Source of the DNA: a bacterium
GTDB lineage: Bacteria > Pseudomonadota > Gammaproteobacteria > Burkholderiales > Burkholderiaceae_C
Reading direction: 5' to 3'
Assembly: GCA_030824095.1 (NCBI GenBank)
Contig: JAVBYK010000176.1
Span: 1 to 5,777 of the forward strand
DNA length: 5,777 nucleotides
Position 1 is the stretch's first letter. Each line of letters begins with the position of its first letter. The position numbers were made by a program, and so were the translations under genes. Shown in pieces: positions 1 through 5,579 of this stretch. Below the pieces are notes generated by a model. The model made no database searches, was not told where the DNA came from, and was given only the letters and a program-made list of their open reading frames with translations.

Positions 1-509
1 TCTTCCATCAGCGCCTGGTTGGGAAAGCCCCCCACCGCATCAAACGCCGCACGGGTCATGAACAGCGCCTGGTCGCCGGTGGCAATACCGCTCCAGCGCG
101 AGCGCCGGTTCATCAGCGCGCCGATCACCCGCAGCATCCAAGGCCGCCCGGCAATGCGCACGTCAAAGCGACCCCACACGTGGCGACCATCGGCCAGGGC
201 TTGGGTGATCAACACATCGGCATCGGGTGGAAGTTGGGTGTCGGCGTGCAGGAACAGCAAATGCGCACCTTCGGCGCGCTGGGCACCGGCGTTCATCTGC
301 CGGGCGCGGCCCGGCGGGGATTGCAGCAATTGGCCATCCGGCGCCAAGACGACCTGAGCCAGCGCCACGGTGCCATCGCTGCTGCCACCGTCAACCACAA
401 TGACCTGCACGCCCCGCGCACGCAAGGGCGCCAGCGCCTGCAAGGCCGCAACAATGCCCAACGCCTCATTGCGCCCCGGGATGATGATGGACAGGGCCGG
501 CGCCGGCAC
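1..509 (-). CDS. Family-2 glycosyltransferase, arsenosugar-cluster type (TIGR04283-like), partial
   Basis: Probable GT-A fold glycosyltransferase that transfers a sugar from a nucleotide-sugar donor. Relatives of this type are recurrently encoded beside arsS and are named as arsenosugar biosynthesis glycosyltransferases; the exact donor and acceptor are, as far as I know, unproven. The visible 169 residues open with the family-2 strand LSIIIPGRNEA (residues 6-16), then the nucleotide-binding VDGGSSDGT (39-47), GRARQMNAGA (67-76), the metal-site region FLHADT (86-91, the DXD-like position), GRFDV (113-117), and ATGDQALFMTR (143-153) followed by GGFP (160-163). No stop is reached before the window edge, so the C-terminus is missing. 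The start chosen is the GTG at 509, with AGGA 9 nt upstream overlapping the arsS stop; no ATG lies in a suitable place, although an in-frame TTG inside arsS is possible. The 11-bp gap to arsS suggests co-transcription and perhaps translational coupling. Confidence 0.87.
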   Translation of the reverse strand, partial: MPAPALSIIIPGRNEALGIVAALQALAPLRARGVQVIVVDGGSSDGTVALAQVVLAPDGQLLQSPPGRARQMNAGAQRAEGAHLLFLHADTQLPPDADVLITQALADGRHVWGRFDVRIAGRPWMLRVIGALMNRRSRWSGIATGDQALFMTRAAFDAVGGFPNQALME

Positions 510-518
510 GGGGCTGCG

Positions 519-522
519 TCCT
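519..522 (-). promoter_or_regulatory. Ribosome binding site of the glycosyltransferase gene
   Basis: AGGA on the minus strand lies 9 nt before the GTG at 509 and overlaps the TAG stop of arsS. It decides in favour of the GTG start and suggests that ribosomes finishing arsS could reinitiate on the glycosyltransferase. Confidence 0.5.
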
Positions 523-1483
523 AGTGGTCCAGCGCCCCGCCGCAACTGCTGCCCTGGCCGGCGGTGCAGCCAAAGCAGTGACCTGCCACGCGGATGGCCT
601 GGTCGTCCAGCGTGTGGGTGAGCAGGTCACGCAGGTGGCGACGCACGCCGTGTATGCCCAGCGGCAGGTTCAACTGCTGGTTGAAGTCGCAGTCATACAG
701 CCAGCCTTGCCAGTCCACGCTGACCAGGCTGCGGCACATCACTCCGGCCAGGTTTTCGGGGCGGAAGCTGTCCCGCAGCAGCGCCATGTAGCTGTCGAAC
801 GTGCCCTTGGACACCAGCGTGGAACCAAAGCGCTGGATCGGCATATTGGTCAGCGCCAGCAGGTGGTTGAACACCACGCCATGGTGCTGCTGCAGCTCGC
901 GCTGGTAGTCGGCCTGCAGCATCTGCTGGTTGGGTGGCAGCGACGGGCCTTGCGGGTTGTACACCAGACTCAGCAGCAGGCCGCTGCCCTTCACGCCGTA
1001 GCCCAGCGCATTGAGCCGCTGCAGCGCGGCGATGCTTTTCTCGAACACGCCGTCGCCGCGCTGGCGGTCCACATTGCCGGCCTGGTAGCAGGGCAGGGAG
1101 GCCACCACCTCCACCCGGTTGTCGGCCAGAAAGCCGGCCAGATCCTCCTGCCCCGGCTCCAGCAGGATGGTGAGGTTGCAGCGGTCAATGACCCGCGCAC
1201 CCTGCCCACGCGCAGCCTGCACCAGCGCACGAAAACCGGTGTGCAGTTCGGGCGCACCGCCGGTCAGGTCCAGCGTGGTGATGCCACGTGCGGCCAGCAC
1301 CTGCGGGATCAGGGCCAGTGTGGCCTCGTCCATCATCTCGGTGCGGTTGGGCCCCGCGTTGACATGGCAATGCAGGCAGGTCTGGTTGCAACGGTAGCCC
1401 AGGTTGACCTGCAGCGTGTCCAAGTGGCTGCGTGTGAGCGCGGGGAAGGCAATGGTTTGCAGCAGGTGCAGGGTGTCGTGCAT
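521..1483 (-). CDS. arsS: Arsenosugar biosynthesis radical SAM protein ArsS
   Basis: Radical SAM enzyme of arsenosugar synthesis. Cyanobacterial ArsS joins the 5'-deoxyadenosyl group of SAM to dimethylarsenite, giving 5'-deoxy-5'-dimethylarsinoyl-adenosine; it acts after the methyltransferase ArsM, which is not in this window. The 320-residue length is typical. The radical SAM cluster motif CxxxCxxC is at C32, C36 and C39 (RCNQTCLHCHVNAGP), followed by LDLTGGAPEL (71-80), the SAM-contacting GGE-like segment. The C-terminal half matches the DUF3641-type extension of this family: C250, then WLYDCDFNQQ with C265, and a terminal HCFGCTAG-GSSCGG cluster with C303, C306 and C314. The ATG at 1483 is 21 bp after the phosphorylase stop; no strong Shine-Dalgarno is visible, so translation may depend on coupling. 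The downstream neighbour is a glycosyltransferase of the same pathway. The family assignment is very secure; activity in this organism is inferred. Confidence 0.95.
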   Translation of the reverse strand: MHDTLHLLQTIAFPALTRSHLDTLQVNLGYRCNQTCLHCHVNAGPNRTEMMDEATLALIPQVLAARGITTLDLTGGAPELHTGFRALVQAARGQGARVIDRCNLTILLEPGQEDLAGFLADNRVEVVASLPCYQAGNVDRQRGDGVFEKSIAALQRLNALGYGVKGSGLLLSLVYNPQGPSLPPNQQMLQADYQRELQQHHGVVFNHLLALTNMPIQRFGSTLVSKGTFDSYMALLRDSFRPENLAGVMCRSLVSVDWQGWLYDCDFNQQLNLPLGIHGVRRHLRDLLTHTLDDQAIRVAGHCFGCTAGQGSSCGGALDH

Positions 1484-1504
1484 GGTGGTGGCAGTCGTTC
1501 GGGG

Positions 1505-2383
1505 TTATCCGTTGAGCAGGGCGGCCAGGCGCGCGCGCACGTCGGGGGCCATGGCATCCGGTTGGGTCACCAGCGCCGTTTGAAGCGCGCTGTGGGCGCT
1601 GCTGGCGGGGCGCTCGGCGCCTAGCAGGCGGATGGCCTCGGCCACCACCTTCTGCGCCCGGCCGGCGTTCTGCATCAGGTTGGCCAGCGCCAGGTTCGCG
1701 GTGACGTGTGCCTCCACCGGGTGCCAGCAATCAAAATCGGTCACCATGGCCAGCGTGGCATAGGCCATCTGCGCCTCGCGCGCCAGCTTGGCCTCGGGCA
1801 TATTGGTCATGCCGATGACACCGGCCCCCATGCTGCGGTACCAGTGCGACTCGGCCTGGCTGGAAAACTGCGGCCCCTCGATGCAGACATAGGTGCCGCT
1901 GGTGTGCAGGCCAATGCCCGTGGTGCCCTCGGCGGTCAGCACGTTCTGCACGGCCCGCGCCAGCGCGCTCGACACCTGCGCGCACACCGGCTGCGCCATG
2001 GACACATGGGCCACCGCCCCGTTGCCAAAGAAACTGCTGTCGCGCCGCTTGGTGAGATCAATGAACTGGTCCGGCAGCACCATGTCCAGCGGCTTGAATT
2101 CCTCGCGCAGCGAACCGACCGCCGACACCGACAGCACATAGCGCACGCCCAGCTGCTTGAGCGCATGGATGTTGGCCCGGTACGGCACCTCCGACGGCAG
2201 CAGCCGGTGCCCACGCCCGTGCCGCGCCACAAAGGCCACGCGCACGCCATGCACACTGCCGGTGACCAGCACGTCCGACGGATCGCCAAACGGCGTGCGG
2301 ATGCGCTGCTCCTGCGCATCCATCAGCGCATCCATCTGGTAGAGGCCGCTGCCTCCGATCACGCCGATCAATGCCTGGGTCAT
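1505..2383 (-). CDS. mtnP: S-methyl-5'-thioadenosine phosphorylase family protein
   Basis: Purine nucleoside phosphorylase of the PNP/MTAP family, expected to split methylthioadenosine with phosphate into adenine and methylthioribose-1-phosphate (methionine salvage). The 292-residue length is normal. Visible motifs: IGVIGGSGLY (6-15), phosphate-site ARHGRGH (53-59), SAVGSLREE (87-95), IEGPQFSSQAES (168-179), GMTNMPEA (191-198) and VTDFDCW (214-220). The two aspartates D216 and D218 correspond to those that give MTAP its adenine preference, arguing against the methylthioinosine and guanosine/inosine types. The ATG at 2383 is chosen because the family begins at this MTQALIGVIGG; AGGA lies 10 nt upstream, and an in-frame start at 2425 would add 14 atypical residues. 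It is the first gene of the minus-strand run with arsS and the glycosyltransferase, so it may act on the ArsS product as well as, or instead of, methylthioadenosine. That second role is inference. Confidence 0.93.
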   Translation of the reverse strand: MTQALIGVIGGSGLYQMDALMDAQEQRIRTPFGDPSDVLVTGSVHGVRVAFVARHGRGHRLLPSEVPYRANIHALKQLGVRYVLSVSAVGSLREEFKPLDMVLPDQFIDLTKRRDSSFFGNGAVAHVSMAQPVCAQVSSALARAVQNVLTAEGTTGIGLHTSGTYVCIEGPQFSSQAESHWYRSMGAGVIGMTNMPEAKLAREAQMAYATLAMVTDFDCWHPVEAHVTANLALANLMQNAGRAQKVVAEAIRLLGAERPASSAHSALQTALVTQPDAMAPDVRARLAALLNG

Positions 2384-2420
2384 GTTGCGGGATTCCTGGG
2401 TTCTGTTTGGTGAGGGAATG

Positions 2421-2558
2421 GGCACTTGCGTACTTGAGCGGCGATTCTGACATTACCGTTGGGCGACGCTCCCAAGCCCCATTTTTGCGGCGAACCTATC
2501 CCTGTCCTTGCACCATGGCCTTTGGCCTCAGCGCTATTGGGGCTATGGCGCAAGTGCC
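2421..2558. repeat. 10-bp perfect inverted repeat, outer arms 2421-2430 and 2549-2558
   Basis: GGCACTTGCG at 2421-2430 recurs as its exact reverse complement CGCAAGTGCC at 2549-2558, both in the non-coding region between the divergent phosphorylase and reductase genes. The 118-bp loop is too long for a terminator. It could be a pair of protein-binding half-sites or a remnant of an element; function unknown. Confidence 0.45.
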
Positions 2559-2583
2559 AAACTCTTCAGCACAATCGCTCAAG
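2433..2583. repeat. Imperfect inverted repeat, arms 2433-2446 and 2573-2583
   Basis: CTTGAGCGGCGATT at 2433-2446 pairs with AATCGCTCAAG at 2573-2583, an 11-bp match interrupted by a 3-bp insertion in the left arm. It interleaves with the neighbouring 10-bp repeat (arm order A, B, A', B'), so the two are not simply one long inverted duplication. An 8-bp palindrome CTTGCAAG at 2596-2603 follows just before the reductase start. Confidence 0.4.
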
Positions 2584-2618
2584 CTACCGCCATAACTTGC
2601 AAGACCTATCACGCGACC

Positions 2619-3230
2619 ATGACACTTCACTGCTCCGTATTCATCGCCACATCCCTTGACGGCTACATTGCACGCGACGATGGAAGCATTGATTGGCTGG
2701 AAGCAGCCAACGCCACAGTCCCACCAGGCGAGGACTGTGGCTACGCCGATTTCATGGCGTCGGTGGATGCGCTGGTCATGGGCTCGGGAACGTTTGAGAA
2801 GGTCCTGTCCTTTGCGGATTGGCCCTATGGCGAGAAGCCTGTCTGGGTGGTCAGCCGCACACTCACACACATTCCGGCGCACCTTCCCGCACAGGTCAGG
2901 CTCCTGCACGGCACACCGGGCGAAATCACATCCCTTGCGCAACAGCAAGGCTACAAGCGCCTGTACATCGATGGCGGCAAGCTGATCCAGTCATTTCTGC
3001 AGGATGGCCTGGTTACCGAGCTGACAGTGACCACCATTCCGGTACTGTTGGGCTCGGGTCGCGCGCTGTTCGGCCGGCTTGCCCGTGATGTGAAGCTCGG
3101 GCTGGTCGCGTCCCGCTCCTATTCATTCGGCTTTGTCCAGTCCACCTACCAGGTGATCCGCAATACGCCGGAATCCACGCCTACGCCACCAACCGCAGCC
3201 CCAACCCCGCCAGCCCACACGCCGCAATAA
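2619..3230 (+). CDS. Dihydrofolate reductase / RibD C-terminal domain family protein
   Basis: Single-domain protein of the bacterial RibD-C/dihydrofolate-reductase-like superfamily (YyaP/YwjB type), probably an NAD(P)H-dependent reductase whose substrate is not known; it is not a canonical FolA. Visible motifs: [22 protein letters not shown] (6-27), [14 protein letters not shown] (50-63), PVWVVSRT (74-81), the cofactor-loop [13 protein letters not shown] (115-127), and [22 protein letters not shown] (131-152). The ATG at 2619 is chosen because the conserved family N-terminus begins there; no good Shine-Dalgarno is seen, and upstream in-frame codons back to a TTG at 2508 look non-coding. The domain ends near residue 181. 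The last ~20 residues are a Pro/Thr/Ala-rich tail encoded mostly by sequence antisense to the 3' end of the chromate transporter, a 50-bp tail-to-tail overlap. It is a standalone gene, divergent from the phosphorylase; no functional link to neighbours is evident. Confidence 0.88.
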   Translation: MTLHCSVFIATSLDGYIARDDGSIDWLEAANATVPPGEDCGYADFMASVDALVMGSGTFEKVLSFADWPYGEKPVWVVSRTLTHIPAHLPAQVRLLHGTPGEITSLAQQQGYKRLYIDGGKLIQSFLQDGLVTELTVTTIPVLLGSGRALFGRLARDVKLGLVASRSYSFGFVQSTYQVIRNTPESTPTPPTAAPTPPAHTPQ

Positions 3231-4560
3231 CCGGTATCACCCCCACCTTGTAGCGCAACAGCGCCACGGCCGCCGCAGCGGCCAGCAGCAGCGCCAGCCA
3301 ATCCACATTCAAGGGAAATACGGCATCAGCCCTCGTGGATATTGCGATATGCGCTATGAAAAACAGAGCAAGACTGGCAATCACGCCAACCACTGCGGCG
3401 GTGATGGCGGTCAGCGGGGCGGTCAGGTGCAGCTTGCCGTGGGTGGATTCCACCAGCGGGCCGCCGGCCAGGATGAAAACGAAGGACGGCAGGAAGGTGA
3501 ACCAGGTCACCACCGTGGCGGCCAGCGCCGCGCCCAGGAACTGCGCATCCGGCCCCAGCACCTCCTTGGCCCAGCCGCCGACAAAGCCGACGAAGGCCAC
3601 CACCATGATCAGCGGCCCGGGCGTGGTCTCGCCCAGGGCCAGGCCGTCGATCATCTGCGCGCCGGTGAGCCAGCCGAAGTGCTCAACCGCGCCCTGGTAG
3701 ACGTAGGGCAGCACGGCGTAGGCGCCGCCAAAGGTCAGCAGCGCGGCCTTGGTGAAGAACCAGCCCATTTGCGCCAGTGTGCTGTCCCAGCCCTGCCAGA
3801 CCACCAGCGCGCCCATGGGGAGCAGCCACAGGGCGGCACCGACCACGACCACGGCGGCCAAGCGTGCGGGTGACCAGCGCGCGTGGGGCGGTGTGGGCGT
3901 GGTGTCACCGATCAGCCAATCGACCTCGCCGGGTTGCAGCGCCACGGGCTTGGCCCCGCCATGACCACCAGCGCCGGCAAATTGCGCTGGTGCCCAGCGC
4001 GCGCCCAGCCAGCCGATGAGCGCGGCCCCCGCCACGATCCACGGAAACGGCACGTTGAACCCATAGATCGCCATGAAACTCATCGCCGCCACCGCCCAGA
4101 GTACGGGGGCTACCGTGGGTTTCTTCAAGGTCTTGGAGCCGATGCGGTGCACCGCTTGCAGCACGATGGCGGCCACGGCCGGCTTGATGCCGTACAGCAC
4201 CCCCGCCACCCAGGGCACGTTGCCAAAGGCCACATAGACCCAGCTCAGGGCGATCAGGATGAACAGCGACGGCAGCACAAACAGCGCGCCGGCCACGACG
4301 CCACCCCAGGTGCGGTGCATCAGCCAGCCGATGTAGGTGGCCAGTTGCTGCGCCTCGGGGCCGGGCAGCAGCATGCAGTAGTTCAGCGCGTGGAGGAAGC
4401 GCGACTCCGAGATCCAGCGCCTCTCCTCCACCAGCTCGCGGTGCATGATGGCAATCTGGCCGGCCGGGCCGCCAAAGCTGATGAAGCCCAGCTTGAGCCA
4501 GAAGCGAAAGGCCTCGGCAAACGGGACGGAGCGGGTGGGGGTGGATGGGGTGGTGTGCAT
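3181..4560 (-). CDS. chrA: Chromate transporter ChrA, bidomain (long-chain CHR family)
   Basis: Inner-membrane chromate efflux protein of the CHR family, which exports chromate to give resistance. The 459 residues contain the two homologous halves of the long-chain type. N-half: [21 protein letters not shown] (20-40), [33 protein letters not shown] (48-79). C-half: [20 protein letters not shown] (268-287) and the [17 protein letters not shown] segment (310-326). A hydrophilic, Gly/Pro-rich linker (about 192-230) joins them, and long hydrophobic segments run throughout. The ATG at 4560 is chosen; an in-frame GTG at 4572 would add four residues, and neither has a clear Shine-Dalgarno. No chrB-type regulator or chromate reductase is visible nearby. 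It is divergent from the cytochrome c gene and convergent with the reductase gene, whose 3' end it overlaps by 50 bp. Family assignment is secure; chromate rather than another oxyanion as substrate is by homology. Confidence 0.94.
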   Translation of the reverse strand: MHTTPSTPTRSVPFAEAFRFWLKLGFISFGGPAGQIAIMHRELVEERRWISESRFLHALNYCMLLPGPEAQQLATYIGWLMHRTWGGVVAGALFVLPSLFILIALSWVYVAFGNVPWVAGVLYGIKPAVAAIVLQAVHRIGSKTLKKPTVAPVLWAVAAMSFMAIYGFNVPFPWIVAGAALIGWLGARWAPAQFAGAGGHGGAKPVALQPGEVDWLIGDTTPTPPHARWSPARLAAVVVVGAALWLLPMGALVVWQGWDSTLAQMGWFFTKAALLTFGGAYAVLPYVYQGAVEHFGWLTGAQMIDGLALGETTPGPLIMVVAFVGFVGGWAKEVLGPDAQFLGAALAATVVTWFTFLPSFVFILAGGPLVESTHGKLHLTAPLTAITAAVVGVIASLALFFIAHIAISTRADAVFPLNVDWLALLLAAAAAVALLRYKVGVIPVIAACGLAGLGLRLVA

Positions 4561-4646
4561 AGGGTGGCGCACGGCGAGGGCAATGTAGCACGGCCTGCGA
4601 ACCCGGGTTTACCCCATGGGCACCCACCTCGACAGCGCCCTACGCC

Positions 4647-4660
4647 TTGACTAACATCAA
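4647..4660. promoter_or_regulatory. Possible FNR/ANR-type binding site
   Basis: TTGACTAACATCAA matches the FNR/ANR consensus TTGAT-N4-ATCAA at 9 of 10 defined positions (C for T at the fifth). It sits in the 122-bp divergent region, centred about 29 bp before the cytochrome c start and 93 bp before the chrA start. It is too close to the cytochrome start for standard -41.5 activation, so it would either repress that gene or serve chrA. A chance match remains possible. Confidence 0.38.
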
Positions 4661-4670
4661 GCTCCACTTT

Positions 4671-4676
4671 GGGAGG
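4671..4676 (+). promoter_or_regulatory. Ribosome binding site of the cytochrome c gene
   Basis: GGGAGG lies 6 nt upstream of the ATG at 4683, close to ideal. It settles the start against the in-frame TTG at 4647, which would add 12 residues and place this site inside the reading frame. Confidence 0.8.
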
Positions 4677-4682
4677 CACGCC

Positions 4683-5579
4683 ATGGGCGCTTGGTTCAAA
4701 CGCATGGGGCTGGGTTTGGGGCTGTTGCTGGTGGTGGGCGTGGCCGTGCTGCTGTTTGCCAGCATGCTGGGGGACCGCAAGCGCCAGCGCACGGTGGATG
4801 TCACCGTGCCAGGCGTGGCCTGGGCCACGGATGCACCGGGCATTGAACGTGGGCACTACCTGTTCCGCTCGCGCGGTTGTGCCGAGTGCCACGGCCAGGA
4901 CGGCGGCGGGCGCGAGTTCATCAACGATGGCAAGGGCATGCGCGTGCGCGGACCCAACATCACGCTGGGCAGCCCGGTGGCGCGCTATACCGCCCAGGAC
5001 TGGGAGCGCATCATCCGCCACGGCGTGCGGGCCGATGGCCACGCCGCGCTGGTCATGCCCAGTGAAGACTACAACCGTCTGACCAATGCCGACCTGGCCG
5101 CCCTGGTGGGCTATGTGCGCACACTGGAGCCGCGCAGCGGTGGCGAGGTGGTGATGGAGTTGCCGCTGCCGGTCAAGGTGTTGTATGGCCTGGGCGTGAT
5201 CCGCGATGCGTCCGAGAAGATCGACCACAGCCTGGCGCCGGCCCAGCCGGTGGCAGCCGCAGTGAATGCCCAGCACGGCGCCTATGTGGCCAATATGTGC
5301 ATTGGCTGCCACGGCCCGGGGCTGTCGGGCGGCACCATTCCCGGCGGCCCACCCGACTGGCCACCGGCGGCCAACCTGACGCCCGGCCAAGGCAGTGCCA
5401 TGGTGCGCTACCCGAATGCCTCCAGTTTTGTGACCATGCTGCGCTCTGGCAAGCGCCCCGATGGCAGCACCATCCCGGTGATGCCGTTTGAATCGCTGCG
5501 CGAACTCAACGACACCGACGCGCAGGCGCTGTACGCCTTCCTGCAGACGGTGCCACCGCGATCAGCGGGCCAGCGCTAG
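4683..5579 (+). CDS. Membrane-anchored dihaem cytochrome c
   Basis: Periplasmic electron-transfer protein held in the inner membrane by an uncleaved N-terminal helix. Of 298 residues, MGLGLGLLLVVGVAVLLFA (8-26) is a hydrophobic segment preceded by a basic residue pair (KR, 6-7) and followed by DRKRQR. Two cytochrome c domains follow, each with a haem-attachment motif: CAECH (66-70) and CIGCH (206-210). Likely distal Met ligands are M125 (in LVMPSEDY) and M267 (in IPVMPFESL). Each half ends with a typical C-terminal helix (LTNADLAALVGYVRTL, 133-148; LNDTDAQALYAFLQTV, 275-290). The architecture resembles dihaem subunits that serve dehydrogenases or quinol-to-oxidase transfer, but no partner enzyme lies in the window, so the electron donor and acceptor are unknown. 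Start is fixed by the GGGAGG site. The last 18 bp overlap the convergent chemotaxis gene. A possible FNR-type site lies just upstream. Confidence 0.9.
   Translation: MGAWFKRMGLGLGLLLVVGVAVLLFASMLGDRKRQRTVDVTVPGVAWATDAPGIERGHYLFRSRGCAECHGQDGGGREFINDGKGMRVRGPNITLGSPVARYTAQDWERIIRHGVRADGHAALVMPSEDYNRLTNADLAALVGYVRTLEPRSGGEVVMELPLPVKVLYGLGVIRDASEKIDHSLAPAQPVAAAVNAQHGAYVANMCIGCHGPGLSGGTIPGGPPDWPPAANLTPGQGSAMVRYPNASSFVTMLRSGKRPDGSTIPVMPFESLRELNDTDAQALYAFLQTVPPRSAGQR

Larger units (their letters stand above)
2384..2618. other. Divergent intergenic region between phosphorylase and reductase genes
   Basis: This 235-bp non-coding stretch must hold the promoters of the minus-strand arsenosugar run and the plus-strand reductase gene. 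I could not find a convincing -35/-10 pair on either strand. It is visibly less GC-rich than the genes and carries the two interleaved inverted repeats plus repeated ACTTG (2424, 2432, 2595) and CAAG elements described separately. No ArsR-type operator could be recognised. Confidence 0.5.
4561..4682. other. Divergent intergenic region between chrA and the cytochrome c gene
   Basis: This 122-bp non-coding stretch separates the two starts and should contain both promoters. The recognisable elements are the FNR-like 14-mer and the cytochrome ribosome binding site. TTGACT at 4647 looks like a -35 hexamer, but no -10 sequence lies 16-18 bp after it on the plus strand. Confidence 0.5.

Noticed and set aside
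524..1624. A 366-codon open frame on the plus strand across arsS and the end of the phosphorylase gene
   Set aside because: It is exactly antisense to two confidently identified genes, has a His/Gln/Val-rich composition typical of shadows in GC-rich DNA, and shows no recognisable domain.
1505..2383. Methylthioinosine phosphorylase or a guanosine/inosine phosphorylase
   Set aside because: The TDFDCW segment keeps both aspartates associated with adenine preference in MTAP enzymes.
1706..2413. A 235-codon plus-strand open frame opposite the phosphorylase gene
   Set aside because: His/Arg-rich translation with no motif; it is the antisense shadow of a gene with clear catalytic motifs.
3883..4650. 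A 255-codon plus-strand open frame opposite the chromate transporter
   Set aside because: Antisense to the conserved N-terminal half of ChrA, with Arg/His/Gly-rich low-information translation.
4647..4675. TTGACT as a -35 element for the cytochrome c gene
   Set aside because: At 16-18 bp spacing the sequence is the ribosome binding site region and contains no -10-like hexamer; the 14-mer is better explained as an FNR-like dyad.
4383..5390. A 335-codon minus-strand open frame opposite the cytochrome c gene
   Set aside because: It spans the divergent promoter region and runs antisense to a gene with two haem motifs and a strong ribosome binding site; its composition is that of a shadow.
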